64,000 nt of DNA from Haloarcula ordinaria (GTDB lineage: Archaea > Halobacteriota > Halobacteria > Halobacteriales > Haloarculaceae): assembly GCF_029338275.1 (NCBI RefSeq), contig NZ_CP119789.1:2604001-2668000 (forward strand). The letters run 5' to 3'. Below the pieces are notes generated by a model, which saw only the letters and a list, made by a program, of their open reading frames with translations, searched no databases and was not told where the DNA came from. Positions 1 through 9,002 of this stretch are shown in pieces. Both the position numbers and the translations under genes were made by a program. Every line of letters starts with the position of its first letter. The stretch's first letter is position 1.

Positions 1-522
1 CATCATGTTCGGGTGCATCTCGATGGCGATGTCGACGCCGTGGTCGTCGGCGAAGGCCCCGAGGTCGCTCCAGTACTCGGTCGCGACCTCCCACTGGTAG
101 TCACGCGCCTCCGCGTGTTCCTGTGGCCACGGGAAGGTGACCCAGTTCGGCGTCGAATCGTCCGGCGAGCCTGCGGGCAGACCCGAGAACGTGATGATGC
201 GGTCGACGTCGAGCTGGGACGCCAGCCTGATCGTCTCACGGGTTTCCTCGTCGACTCTCCGCTGTCGCTCCTCGTCGGGATGGAGGGGGTTGTCGTGGAC
301 CGCGAGTCCACAGATTTCGAGGTCGTGTTCGTCGAGTTCGGCCTGGAGTGCGGCCTGTGCATCGTCGTCGTCGAGCAAGTGGCCCCGATCGATGTGGTCG
401 GAGCCGATCAAGCCACCAGCACCCAGTTCGACGGCGTCGACGCCGAGTGTTTCGAGGAAGTCGAACGCGTCCGAACGGTCCATGTGCCCGAGCGGTTGGG
501 CCGTGAGTACGCCTAGTTGCAT
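1..522 (-). CDS. Sugar phosphate isomerase/epimerase family protein, partial
   Basis: The reading frame runs off the left edge, so only the N-terminal 174 residues are seen. It starts ATG with MQLGVLTAQPLG, followed by GVDAVELGAGG and later IAIEMHPNM, the strand ends and glutamate-bearing motif expected of xylose-isomerase-like TIM barrels (AP_endonuc_2 superfamily), which isomerise or epimerise sugars or inositol derivatives using a divalent metal. It is divergent from a Gfo/Idh/MocA oxidoreductase and near a sugar ABC importer, a common pairing in sugar or inositol catabolism. The exact substrate cannot be told. An AT-rich stretch at about 549-558 is a plausible TATA box on this strand. Confidence 0.85.
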   Translation of the reverse strand, partial: MQLGVLTAQPLGHMDRSDAFDFLETLGVDAVELGAGGLIGSDHIDRGHLLDDDDAQAALQAELDEHDLEICGLAVHDNPLHPDEERQRRVDEETRETIRLASQLDVDRIITFSGLPAGSPDDSTPNWVTFPWPQEHAEARDYQWEVATEYWSDLGAFADDHGVDIAIEMHPNMM

Positions 523-650
523 ACAGACGACGATTGGATTGAATATGCAAAATAGCTATCCCCCGCCACCCGCCTACCCGTCCGATCGACCCGGCCTGGC
601 AGCAGACTCGCGGGCAGAGAGGGGCCCCATCGTCAGTCTCTGACGGGGTA

Positions 651-659
651 ACATTAATG
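651..659 (+). promoter_or_regulatory. Probable TATA box for the oxidoreductase transcript
   Basis: The sequence acattaatg lies 25-33 bases before the ATG at 684, the usual distance between an archaeal TATA box and the transcription start. This would place the transcript start at or close to that ATG rather than at the oxidoreductase start at 755. Confidence 0.45.
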
Positions 660-683
660 CGGCTGGTAGTTCCTGCTTCGACT

Positions 684-758
684 ATGCGTGTGAAACACCG
701 CATTCGAGTAGCGTCGTCGGCCGGCAACTACGGTACCGAGCGAGGTGGGCCCTCGTGA
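684..758 (+). CDS. Possible 24-residue leader ORF overlapping the oxidoreductase start
   Basis: ATG at 684 opens a 24-codon frame (MRVKHRIRVASS...GGPS) whose TGA stop (756-758) overlaps the GTG start (755-757) of the downstream oxidoreductase. The upstream TATA-like element predicts a transcript starting near 684, which would make this ORF the first, leaderless, translated unit and the oxidoreductase dependent on coupling or reinitiation. No homologue is recognised and the peptide may be only regulatory or fortuitous. Confidence 0.3.
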   Translation: MRVKHRIRVASSAGNYGTERGGPS

Positions 759-1891
759 CTCTGTCCGTCGGTATGCTGGGGTATCGGTTCATGGGCAAGG
801 CCCATTCGAACGCCATGGCCAGGCTCCCGATGTTCTTCCCGGATGCGCCGGCGGTCGAGCGGGACGTCCTCATCGGCCGCGACGAGACGGCGCTGGAGGA
901 CGCCGCCGACCAGCTGGGTTTCAGCAGAACGTCCACGGACTGGCGGGACGTCGTCGACGAGGTCGACGTCTTCTACAACCTGGGACCGAACAACGTCCAC
1001 GCCGACCCCTCGATCGCCGCACTGGAGGCGGGCGTCCCGGTCCTCTCGGAGAAACCCCTGGCAGCCACGCTCAAGGACGCAGAGCGGATGGCCGACGCCG
1101 CCGAGAACGCCGACGTCCCGTCGGCGGTCGCGTTCAACTACCGGTACGTTCCTGCCATCCGGTACGCCCGGCAGCTCATCGCGGACGGCGTCTTGGGCGA
1201 TATCCATCACGTGCGAGCGAATTACCTGCAGGATTGGCTCGTCGATCCGCAGGCGCCGTGGTCGTGGCGCAACAGTGCGGAGGTAGCCGGGAGCGGGGCA
1301 CTCGGCGACCTTGGTGCCCACTCGATCGACCTGGCACAGTTCCTCCTCGGGGAGGACATCGCCCGCGTGAGTGGCCACCTTCGGACCTTCGTCGACGAAC
1401 GGCCGGTACCCGGCGCGGACGGTGGTGGACTGGACGCCGCTGGCTCTGACGCGGTCGAAACCCGTGAGGTGACCGTGGACGACGCCTACTCAGCGCAGGC
1501 GGCCTTCGAAGGCGGTGCGATGGGAACCTTCGAGGCCACGCGGTTCGCGAACGGGCAGAAGAACGCGCACACGATTGCTATCAACGGATCCGAGGGGAGC
1601 ATCAGGTTCGACCTGGAACGACTCAACGAGCTCGAGGTCCTCCGTGGTGAGAACCGCGGGTACGAGACGGTGCTGGTGACCGACCCCGACGACCCCTATA
1701 TCGACCACTGGTGGCCGCCGGGCCACGTCATCGGCTGGGAACACACCTTCATCCACGAGGATTACGAGTTCCTCAGCGCGGTCGCGGATGGCGAGGAATA
1801 CGCGCCGAGCTTCCAGGACGGACTCTCGGTCCAGCGGGTCCTGGACGCGATCGAACGGAGCGACGAGACTGGCCGCTGGGTCGACGTCTGA
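755..1891 (+). CDS. Gfo/Idh/MocA family NAD(P)-dependent oxidoreductase
   Basis: A 378-residue cytoplasmic dehydrogenase of the glucose-fructose oxidoreductase / inositol 2-dehydrogenase / MocA family. The N-terminal Rossmann fold begins at once (SVGMLGYRFMGKAHSNAMA), and the EKPLA motif near residue 110 carries the conserved Glu-Lys-Pro that binds cofactor and substrate. The C-terminal part (about 130-370) is the family's alpha/beta substrate domain; GDLGAHSIDLAQFLLG holds the expected catalytic Asp/His pair. GTG at 755 is chosen because the Rossmann strand follows directly. It is divergent from the isomerase/epimerase and upstream of the sugar ABC genes, so a role in sugar or inositol oxidation is likely; substrate unknown. 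Confidence 0.9.
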   Translation: MTLSVGMLGYRFMGKAHSNAMARLPMFFPDAPAVERDVLIGRDETALEDAADQLGFSRTSTDWRDVVDEVDVFYNLGPNNVHADPSIAALEAGVPVLSEKPLAATLKDAERMADAAENADVPSAVAFNYRYVPAIRYARQLIADGVLGDIHHVRANYLQDWLVDPQAPWSWRNSAEVAGSGALGDLGAHSIDLAQFLLGEDIARVSGHLRTFVDERPVPGADGGGLDAAGSDAVETREVTVDDAYSAQAAFEGGAMGTFEATRFANGQKNAHTIAINGSEGSIRFDLERLNELEVLRGENRGYETVLVTDPDDPYIDHWWPPGHVIGWEHTFIHEDYEFLSAVADGEEYAPSFQDGLSVQRVLDAIERSDETGRWVDV

Positions 1892-2105
1892 GAACCCTCG
1901 GCTCACTGTTTTCTCGTGCCGGTAAGTACACGGTGATATCCAGGGCTCGACACCACGACTTTGCGACTCCGCTCCCCACCGATGGGAGGGGGCGCTACAG
2001 ACCCGCGTCACTCGAATGCGATCGTCGGAAACAGAGACGAATTCCGGGCGAAATTACGGGACCACGCTCTGTTCCCCGCCATCACCGCGACGAGAAACGT
2101 CATAC

Positions 2106-2129
2106 TTAATTTATAATAATTTATTTATG
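2106..2129 (+). promoter_or_regulatory. AT-rich promoter of the sugar ABC transporter
   Basis: A run of A and T (ttaatttataataattt, ending in ttatttatg) lies 27-50 bases upstream of the binding-protein ATG at 2156. The last part, about 2120-2129, is correctly spaced to be the TATA box of a short-leader transcript. Confidence 0.6.
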
Positions 2130-2155
2130 CTAGGCCGTACACTTTCCGAACCGGT

Positions 2156-3493
2156 ATGGAACCAGACGATGTTATCGAGGACGGGAGATTCGAGATCGAA
2201 CTTGGCAAGGACGTGTCACGTCGGAAGGTGATGGCACAACTCGGTGCGCTGGGTGCCGCCACCGGACTGGCAGGTTGTAACGCCTTGCTTGGCGACCAGG
2301 AAGACGGCGGTGACGGTGGTGACGGGAGCGATGGGGGCGGGGATGGCGGTTCCAACGGGGATGGAAATGCCAGTCCGCCTGCCGACTTCGAATTCTCCCG
2401 GCATCCTGCCGTCGCACCGCCGGAGTGGGACGGGTCCAAGACGGAGAGTGGCGCTGGCGACGCCGAGCGAACTGCCCCCTTCGTCATCCAGAGCATCGAC
2501 AACGCGTTCTTCGTGCCGCTGATCTGTGGGTACCAGGACGCGCTCAACCAGTTCGGCTGGAACGGGTCGGTCACCGGTCCCTCGGGTGCCACCGCGGGCG
2601 ACCCCTCGGCACAGATTCAGATCCTGAACACGCAGGTCGACAACCTCGATCCAGGTGACGTGCTCGTCACGACGGTCCTGGACACGACAGCGTACAACGA
2701 CGTACTCCAGCGAGCACTCGATAACGACATCGTCGTCATCAACGGACACACGACCCCCGCGACGAATCCGCCGGAGGGTGCGCCGTGGAACTACGAGACG
2801 ATGCAAGAGGAGTTCAGTTACCGGGACCAGGCGATGATTATCCCCCACGTCGGGATTCGCGACGCCCGTGGTGGTGCCGCGATGGCGGCGGAGGCGTACG
2901 AACGCCTCCAACAGACGTTCCCAGACAAGGACGAACTCACTGTCCTCATCACGAACGAACTTCCGGACAACCCGGCCGTCACCCGTCGGGTGAACGCGAA
3001 CGCTGAGAGCACGGGGACCGCCCAGCGATACTTCGAGGCACAGAGTAACCCGTCGGTCAGCCTCTACAACGACCAGATCATCAATCCGCCGGCGAACATC
3101 GCCGAGGCACAGACCGAGATCACGAACACGATCTCGGGCCAAGACGTCGACGGCGTCATCTGCTCGGCATTCTGGGGTGCAGTCGGTGCGGGCCAGGCAC
3201 TCGACGCCGGCGAAATCGAGGGGCCGATGGTTATCTGTGGATTCGACCTCGTCAGACCGTTGCTCAACGGGATCAACGACGGCTTCATCGACTTCACAGT
3301 CGGGCAGGACCCGTACAGTCAGGGCTTCATGAACGTGCCCCTGGCGTGGATGTACGTCAACCGTGGAATCGAGATGAAAGACATAGAGTGGGGCGTCTCC
3401 GTCTGGGACGAGGAGAACGTGCCCTTTGCCCTCGAACGCCGCTCGTGGGCCGACCTGCAAAGCTGGCAGAACCAGAACTACGACCTGGGATAA
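2156..3493 (+). CDS. Sugar ABC transporter substrate-binding lipoprotein (Peripla_BP_4 type)
   Basis: A 445-residue extracellular binding protein anchored to the membrane. The N-terminus has a twin-arginine motif (SRRKVM) and lipobox (LAGC) with Cys41 as the probable lipidated residue, followed by a Gly/Asp-rich linker (about 45-70). The rest has the two-lobe architecture of ribose/galactose-type periplasmic proteins. Directly downstream are the ATPase and permease of the same transporter. An upstream AT-rich promoter fits the ATG at 2156. The natural ligand is not deducible; a monosaccharide or inositol-type compound is likely given the neighbouring isomerase and dehydrogenase. Confidence 0.88.
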   Translation: MEPDDVIEDGRFEIELGKDVSRRKVMAQLGALGAATGLAGCNALLGDQEDGGDGGDGSDGGGDGGSNGDGNASPPADFEFSRHPAVAPPEWDGSKTESGAGDAERTAPFVIQSIDNAFFVPLICGYQDALNQFGWNGSVTGPSGATAGDPSAQIQILNTQVDNLDPGDVLVTTVLDTTAYNDVLQRALDNDIVVINGHTTPATNPPEGAPWNYETMQEEFSYRDQAMIIPHVGIRDARGGAAMAAEAYERLQQTFPDKDELTVLITNELPDNPAVTRRVNANAESTGTAQRYFEAQSNPSVSLYNDQIINPPANIAEAQTEITNTISGQDVDGVICSAFWGAVGAGQALDAGEIEGPMVICGFDLVRPLLNGINDGFIDFTVGQDPYSQGFMNVPLAWMYVNRGIEMKDIEWGVSVWDEENVPFALERRSWADLQSWQNQNYDLG

Positions 3494-3512
3494 CACACCC
3501 TGCAGCGGTGGA

Positions 3513-3520
3513 TTTATATC
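3513..3520 (+). promoter_or_regulatory. TATA box before the sugar ABC ATPase
   Basis: tttatatc lies 22-29 bases before the ATG at 3542, within the 48-base gap after the binding-protein gene. It suggests the ATPase can be expressed from its own leaderless transcript, in addition to read-through. Confidence 0.5.
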
Positions 3521-3541
3521 TCCGCGATTTGCTTACTAGCC

Positions 3542-4375
3542 ATGGCAGACGCTGATTCAGACTCAGTCGAACCTGCAGTCGAATCGGATACGGGTGTCGG
3601 CGACGGCGGGCAGGTAACGCTCCAGACGAAAGACCTCACGAAGTACTTCGGCGCTATCGAGGCAGTCAAAGACGTCAGTCTAGAGCTTCACCAAGACGAG
3701 ATCCTGGCCATTGCCGGGGACAACGGCGCCGGGAAGTCGACCTTGATCAAGATGTTGTCCGGTGTCCTCCAGCCAACCCGTGGTGACATCTTTCTCCGAT
3801 TACGAGGTGAGCTGCGCAAGCAGTATTTTTCCTCGTCGAAGGACGCGATGGACGCTGGCATCGCGACGGTGTACCAAGAACAACATCTGACGCCAAATGC
3901 GGCGAGTTTCGCGAATATCTTCCTCGGAATGGAACCGCTGAAGGACGGCCCCCGTGGGTGGCTGCTTCGGCAACTCGACCGCAAGTACATGATCAATGAG
4001 AGCCGGGACCTGCTGAACGAGATCGGGTTCGACTTCGATCCGCGCTCGCCCGTCAACGAACTCTCTGGCGGGCAGAAACAGGCGGTTGCGGTCGCCCGTG
4101 CACTCATCCGAGACCCGCCGATTATCATCCTCGACGAGCCGACGTCCGAAGTTTCGACCACCGGGACCGACAAGATCATCGACCTCGTCCGTGGTATCCC
4201 AGACGGTGAGAAGTCGGTCATCCTCATCTCGCACAAGATCGACGTCGTCGTCGACGTCGCCGATAGGATCGCCGTTATGCGGGACGGTGAGATCGTGGAT
4301 GTCCTCGACACCAACCGAGACGACATCGAGCGGATGGACATCGTCGAGCGGATGCACCGCGAACGCGAGCGGTAG
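3542..4375 (+). CDS. Sugar ABC transporter ATP-binding protein, single domain
   Basis: A 277-residue cytoplasmic ATPase energising import by the permease encoded next. Walker A is AGDNGAGKST (about residues 58-67), the Q-loop is YQEQ, the signature LSGGQKQAVAVARAL, Walker B IIILDEPT and the switch histidine lies in LISHK. Bacterial RbsA/MglA proteins carry two fused ATPase domains (about 500 residues); this one has a single domain, as in haloarchaeal sugar transporters, so it presumably works as a homodimer. The D-loop region reads EPTSEVS instead of the usual EPTAALS. Confidence 0.9.
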   Translation: MADADSDSVEPAVESDTGVGDGGQVTLQTKDLTKYFGAIEAVKDVSLELHQDEILAIAGDNGAGKSTLIKMLSGVLQPTRGDIFLRLRGELRKQYFSSSKDAMDAGIATVYQEQHLTPNAASFANIFLGMEPLKDGPRGWLLRQLDRKYMINESRDLLNEIGFDFDPRSPVNELSGGQKQAVAVARALIRDPPIIILDEPTSEVSTTGTDKIIDLVRGIPDGEKSVILISHKIDVVVDVADRIAVMRDGEIVDVLDTNRDDIERMDIVERMHRERER

Positions 4376-4442
4376 ACGCCCAGTCACTCTGTGGGGACTC
4401 CTCGTCACACCAGTCGCGACCTGGATCGTCTCTTACCTCATC

Positions 4443-4453
4443 AAAAATTATAA
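4443..4453 (+). promoter_or_regulatory. Possible TATA box before the permease
   Basis: aaaattataaa lies 40-50 bases before the GTG start at 4493 in the 117-base gap after the ATPase. It would give a short leader of about 15 bases. Confidence 0.4.
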
Positions 4454-4492
4454 ACCGCTCCTCTGTAGTTATCTCTGTAGGTGTTATAGTAC

Positions 4493-6169
4493 GTGGCAAC
4501 AGAGTCACAGACAGTCTGGTCGCGTGTGGGGTCTTCCCTTGAATCGCTATTCGATCGGCGTGAAGGCAGTGTGTTGTTCGGCCTGATCGTCATCTTCCTA
4601 CTGGGAGCGTTTCTTAGCCCCTCACGCTTTCTCACGCTGAACAATCTGGCGGGTGTGCTTCGACAGGCAGCGACGACTGCGTTCATCGGCTTCGGCGTTG
4701 CCTTGCTGATGATTACGGCCGAGTTCGACCTTTCAGTAGGGTCGATGTACGGTCTTTCGGCAGCGTTTACGGCACTCATCATCGGTAGCAGCGAACTGGG
4801 TCTCGATCCCCTGTTCGCGGTCGTGCTCATCCTTGTCTTTGCCGCTATCTTCGGAATCACACAGGGGCTGATCGTCGTGAAGATGGGGCTGCCGTCGCTG
4901 ATCGTCACTATCGGGACCCTGACGCTGGTCCGGGGTATCCAACGGATCTTCCTCGGCGGCACCACGGTTGCTGCGGCGTCCGAAGACATCGGCATCCTCT
5001 GGTGGATCGGTGGCAACATCCAGATACCGACGATATCGTACCAGATACCGGGCATTCACGACGACGTGAACACGTTCTCACAGTTCCCGATACAGATCCT
5101 CTGGATCTTCATCCTGCTCGGCGTGTTCCACTACATCCTCAACTACACGCGATTCGGCGCCCACGTGCGTGCGACGGGTGACAACGTACAGTCGGTCGAC
5201 ACGACCGGTATCGACCCACAGATGATCAAACTCGGCGCCTTCGCGCTGTGTTCGATGATGGCCGCGTTCGCCGGAATGTCCTATCTCGCACGCTTCGGCT
5301 CAGTGTCGTCGGGTACTGGCAACGGGCTCGCACTGATTGTTATCGCAGCCGTCGTCCTCGGTGGGACAAAACTCACGGGTGGCGAAGGATCGATGGTTGG
5401 GGTCGTGCTCGGTGCCGTCGTCCTCGCCATCGCGAACAACATCCTGACGCTAATCGGTCTTAACATCAGTGGCTGGAACGGCGTTATCCAGGGTGGATTC
5501 ATCATCGCGGCCATCGGCCTTGACGTGATCTTCAAAGGATTCAGCTACGATCTCCTCAAGCGATGGTACTTCGACCCCATCTCGGAGTTGGTTCGATCCC
5601 CCCACCACTTCTTCGACGAGGTCTCCGAACAGATGACGACCAGCGAGATGTTCGGCTTCCTCGCTGTGACGATCGGCGTTACCGGAGTCCTGACCAACCT
5701 CCTCGCGTTCGTGTTCAGCCTCGCCGGCGGCGGCGGAGAGTTCAGACTGTTACTCGAGGGTGGGTGGCCGGAGACGATGGCTCAGGTGTACCTCTTCCTG
5801 GCAGCCATGGCGTTTGTCGGATTCTTCGCTCTCTCGGCAGCGAACAAGTTCTTCGACGGCACCGGAGACTCGGTGAGCACCCTGCTCACGATAACGTACG
5901 GTCTCATGGCTGCCCCACTGTTCGCCATCCCGTTTGTCACGCTGGGCTACGACATTGCCATCGTCGGCACGTCCCTGCTCACCGCGCTCCTCCTGGCGAT
6001 TCCGGCGGTAGTGGTAATCTCGCGCACCGTGTATGCCGGCATCACGACCACCCACGGGTTGCCAAGCAGAAAGGCCCTCGGTAGCCTCGTCATCATGCAC
6101 CTGCTCTGGCTCTCGGCAATGGTGTTCGTGGGAATCGGGCTGACGTCCGAGACGATGATTCCGATCTGA
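4493..6169 (+). CDS. Sugar ABC transporter permease (RbsC-like) with a long C-terminal membrane extension
   Basis: An integral membrane permease of the BPD_transp_2 (ribose-type) family. Residues about 20-345 match the family, including the conserved glycine-rich LIVIAAVVLGGTKLTGGEGS region. The usual family length is 320-350 residues; here the protein is 558, with about 200 further residues carrying four or five extra hydrophobic segments (from about residue 380 to the end). There is no stop or frameshift between the two parts. GTG at 4493 is the start because MATESQTVWSRVG precedes the first membrane region directly. It completes the binding protein-ATPase-permease set. Confidence 0.85.
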   Translation: MATESQTVWSRVGSSLESLFDRREGSVLFGLIVIFLLGAFLSPSRFLTLNNLAGVLRQAATTAFIGFGVALLMITAEFDLSVGSMYGLSAAFTALIIGSSELGLDPLFAVVLILVFAAIFGITQGLIVVKMGLPSLIVTIGTLTLVRGIQRIFLGGTTVAAASEDIGILWWIGGNIQIPTISYQIPGIHDDVNTFSQFPIQILWIFILLGVFHYILNYTRFGAHVRATGDNVQSVDTTGIDPQMIKLGAFALCSMMAAFAGMSYLARFGSVSSGTGNGLALIVIAAVVLGGTKLTGGEGSMVGVVLGAVVLAIANNILTLIGLNISGWNGVIQGGFIIAAIGLDVIFKGFSYDLLKRWYFDPISELVRSPHHFFDEVSEQMTTSEMFGFLAVTIGVTGVLTNLLAFVFSLAGGGGEFRLLLEGGWPETMAQVYLFLAAMAFVGFFALSAANKFFDGTGDSVSTLLTITYGLMAAPLFAIPFVTLGYDIAIVGTSLLTALLLAIPAVVVISRTVYAGITTTHGLPSRKALGSLVIMHLLWLSAMVFVGIGLTSETMIPI

Positions 6170-7782
6170 CCCCCACAGAGCCACACCGTTTTTCACTCCG
6201 TTTCTAAACGACATCACGCGCCGCTCGACCTCTGACTGAGTCCACGTCCCGGACCGTACTGAGATCCCACGCGACACCCTGCTGGGCCCTGTCGAGTTCG
6301 CTAGATATTCTCCAATGCGAAATGGCGCGTGGAGCGCGGCCCTGGCCTGCAGTGTCGATGTCCACGAGACGTCCCGCGTGAAACCGGCAGTGACCGGTCT
6401 ATGAGATGGTTTACCAAACAGGAACCTCGGTGATGGCGGAACAGTGCTGTGAGTTCACAGTCGAATCGAGTATGTAGCATTCCGTATTAGAGAACGAACA
6501 GGTATTGGCCTCTCTATATCACCAGGCTATCAGCCAGAATCTAATGACACGAGTGTCCCGGAAGGGGGGCGCGACATCTAAATCACAGGTGTACGCTCGT
6601 TATATTAGGGCCAGACCACACGTTCGTCGCGTAACTTCTCCAGGGCCCGTCCACAGCGGCCCACGTGACGGAGTGTCAAGAGTAGGGAGATGGGTACCGA
6701 CTCGATAGCGTTCACGAAGACGGTCTCCTAGCACAGATAAGCAGCGAGATGTAGTATCAGACCGACAGGTGCTCGATACGCGTTCTTTGCCCAACCGAAG
6801 ATAACGCCCCGAGTCTTTTCTAACGGGATCATCGTGCTCGACGTGTCGCTCCGCTTCGTTCTTCGATACTGAACAATATTTCTGCGGCAACAGGCTTGGA
6901 AACTTATACGTGACGAGTCGAACGACCGCGCCACTACAGCGATTGGTCGTCGTGACAACTCTCACTACTGAATCAGTAGAAGCGCCGAAACCGCCCAGGA
7001 ACAACCTCTCTCTCTCCCTGAATATGCAGGCCAGTCCACGTTTTGTCCGTGCCGGGAAACGGATCGAGCCTTCGACTCACGAGAATCGAGCAAAGGTAGA
7101 GCCTGTTCAGTACTACCGAACCGGTTCGAGAGATGAAGACGACTCGGATGTGGGTTTGACCTCTTCCCCGTGGGCGAAGTACACTGGTCCAGCAGGGCTC
7201 TTGGACTGGCAGGGTATTTCAGGCTCGAGATAGACGACGCATAAGATAGTAACAATAGTCACCCATTATGCCCTCATAATTAGCCAAAATAGTTTCAAAT
7301 TTAGAATTATATTCTCTAATATCTGATTTAGAATCCAAATTTCCCACTTTTCACTGCTCTATGACTTTATCCACCTCAATGTTAAGTATATAACTCAGTA
7401 TAATATCAAAAGGCACAGTTGATACTAGATTTCAACGTATTTTTCCAATATAAATTGTCGAATGTCAAGAGACCAGTCTCGGTATCCCAGTATCTAACCA
7501 TCGATTAATCGGTTACGAACACCGCCGATACCGCGAGTGTGGAACTCGAAGACATTGGCGCTGGTTCTGATACGTCGCAAGACGGCGTCGGTTCCTGGCG
7601 CACGGCACTCGTATCAGGCCTGGGTCGAAAGGGTCGTGATTACGACCGCGTTGACCCTCACCGTGTCTCCGGCGTTCACGTAGCGGACTGGACTCGGCCG
7701 ACGACTGCACGAAAGCAATCCTCCGCCTTATAGAGCTGCGGGAGAACTCCGATGCTGTATGCTGGTCAAGACCCAAAACTCG
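6170..7782. other. 1.6-kb region with no convincing gene, including an AT-rich block
   Basis: Just after the permease, a T-run in ccgtttttcac (about 6186-6196) may end its transcript. The remainder has only short, mutually overlapping frames with atypical composition on both strands and no recognisable domain. On the minus strand around 6730-6840 a frame reading IPLEKTRGVIFGWAKN looks like a possible fragment of an old gene but I cannot identify it. From about 7260 to 7500 the DNA is markedly AT-rich. I read the region as decayed DNA next to the island border at 7783. Confidence 0.5.
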
Positions 7783-7798
7783 GTACGGGCGCTGAGGG
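7783..7798 (+). repeat. Left attachment-site candidate (attL): copy of the tRNA-Arg 3' end
   Basis: gtacgggcgctgaggg is identical over 16 bases, same orientation, to 28960-28975, which contains the 3'-terminal 13 bases of the tRNA-Arg(TCG) gene plus three flanking bases. By chance a 16-base match within this window would be very unlikely. The geometry (intact tRNA at one end, 3'-end fragment at the other, accessory genes between) is that left by site-specific integration at a tRNA gene. No integrase gene is seen between the two copies. Confidence 0.75.
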
Positions 7799-8008
7799 CG
7801 CTCGTTCGACTGTCGAACGAATCGTCCTTTCGGGCGTGAGGCGACCGAATTCGAGGGGTTTGAATACGCCCCCATATATCAGAATTATTACTATATCTTG
7901 GCGCATACCGAAGATCCAGTGCGTATCTCGCATTATGAATTTCTGCAGATCGGTGAAGGGAACCAGGCGATGGAAACACGAGTGGTGCATCTGTAAAAGC
8001 CGCTTTCA

Positions 8009-8701
8009 CTATGGAACCACATCGGGAAGCCGTCTGCTGAATCTGACGCCGATGGCAAGGCCAACGGCAGCCCCGACGACGGTCCACAGGAGCAAACCGC
8101 CCATAGCAAAGCCGATACCGAATCCCGTGCCGATACCGGCCGCCGCTAGCATAGCGATGGGTTGTTGTCGCTGTTGCCACCGTTCGAACTCCGAACTCTC
8201 GGCGTCGGGATCGGCTCGCCGTGCGCTCAGCCACGTCAGCCCGATGAGCAATACTGGATCAGTCACGTTGCTCACGTTCTGAATAGTGTTACCCGGTGCG
8301 AGGTTCCCAGTCGCAGCGATGTCAAGGAGATGGACCGTGGTTGCGCCGAATCCGATTATTGCTACCGCGATAATGGTGGCTATGCGAAAGCCACCACGTC
8401 GGCCCACGGCGAGGAAGCCCAATACACCAAGGGCCAGGTTGGCGAAGCCCATCTCCAGCTGGAATGGGCTGCCAGCCGGCCATCCAACCGACTCGGCCAC
8501 GAGGTCAGACAGGAATAGGTGTCCGAAGGCACCGCTGATACCGTTTGCCCCGACGCTGATTGCCAACAGGTAGATGACGAAGAGCTCGATACGCCGGGAG
8601 AACGTCCGTGACTGTGGGCCAACGAGTAGATGGGCGACAGCGAATATAAGCGGCAGGACCGTATACGCGAAGATTCGAATCAAGAATACATCTTCCATCA
8701 T
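8009..8701 (-). CDS. Membrane protein, DUF6790-like
   Basis: A 230-residue integral membrane protein with about six hydrophobic segments. The middle part (GFANLALGVLGFLAV, then SNVTDPVLLIGLTWL) resembles the archaeal DUF6790 family as I remember it; function unknown. The C-terminal third is a separate glycine-rich segment (about 180-225) that may form a hairpin. Adjacent ATG codons at 8701 and 8698 are both possible starts. It is the first gene inside the left island border and stands alone. Confidence 0.75.
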   Translation of the reverse strand: MMEDVFLIRIFAYTVLPLIFAVAHLLVGPQSRTFSRRIELFVIYLLAISVGANGISGAFGHLFLSDLVAESVGWPAGSPFQLEMGFANLALGVLGFLAVGRRGGFRIATIIAVAIIGFGATTVHLLDIAATGNLAPGNTIQNVSNVTDPVLLIGLTWLSARRADPDAESSEFERWQQRQQPIAMLAAAGIGTGFGIGFAMGGLLLWTVVGAAVGLAIGVRFSRRLPDVVP

Positions 8702-9002
8702 GGAGGCTCGGGTGATTACTCGTGAAAGATTAAGGATGCACTTGCTCTTGAACCCGTCTGCTGGACGAACGCAACCGAACCACTTCCTTCGAATCGGTCA
8801 TACCCATTTCAATCGGCCAACAATCTACTTCTCTTGAAAGATGTGAGAACCGAGATAATGACATCGTGGGGGCTGTTCACAACCCGACAATGCTACTTGC
8901 AACTCTTGGCCCCGCCAAGACCACGATACTGGACTACTCGCTATCACCCCGATGGCGATCAAGATCATCAGGACCGGGACCACAACCAACTCGCTAGACC
9001 AG
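8702..9002. other. Intergenic region, possible short hydrophobic ORF on the minus strand
   Basis: No recognised gene. On the minus strand a frame ending at 8825 contains ELVVVPVLMILIAIGVIAS, a convincing membrane segment, but it has no good start codon and overlaps the end of the lipoprotein gene in another frame. It may be a microprotein or the remains of a longer C-terminus of that lipoprotein. Confidence 0.3.

Noticed and set aside
6600..7004. Overlapping frames on the minus strand before the island, possibly a transposase remnant
   Set aside because: I could not match them to any transposase motif (no DDE, HUH or RuvC-like signature).
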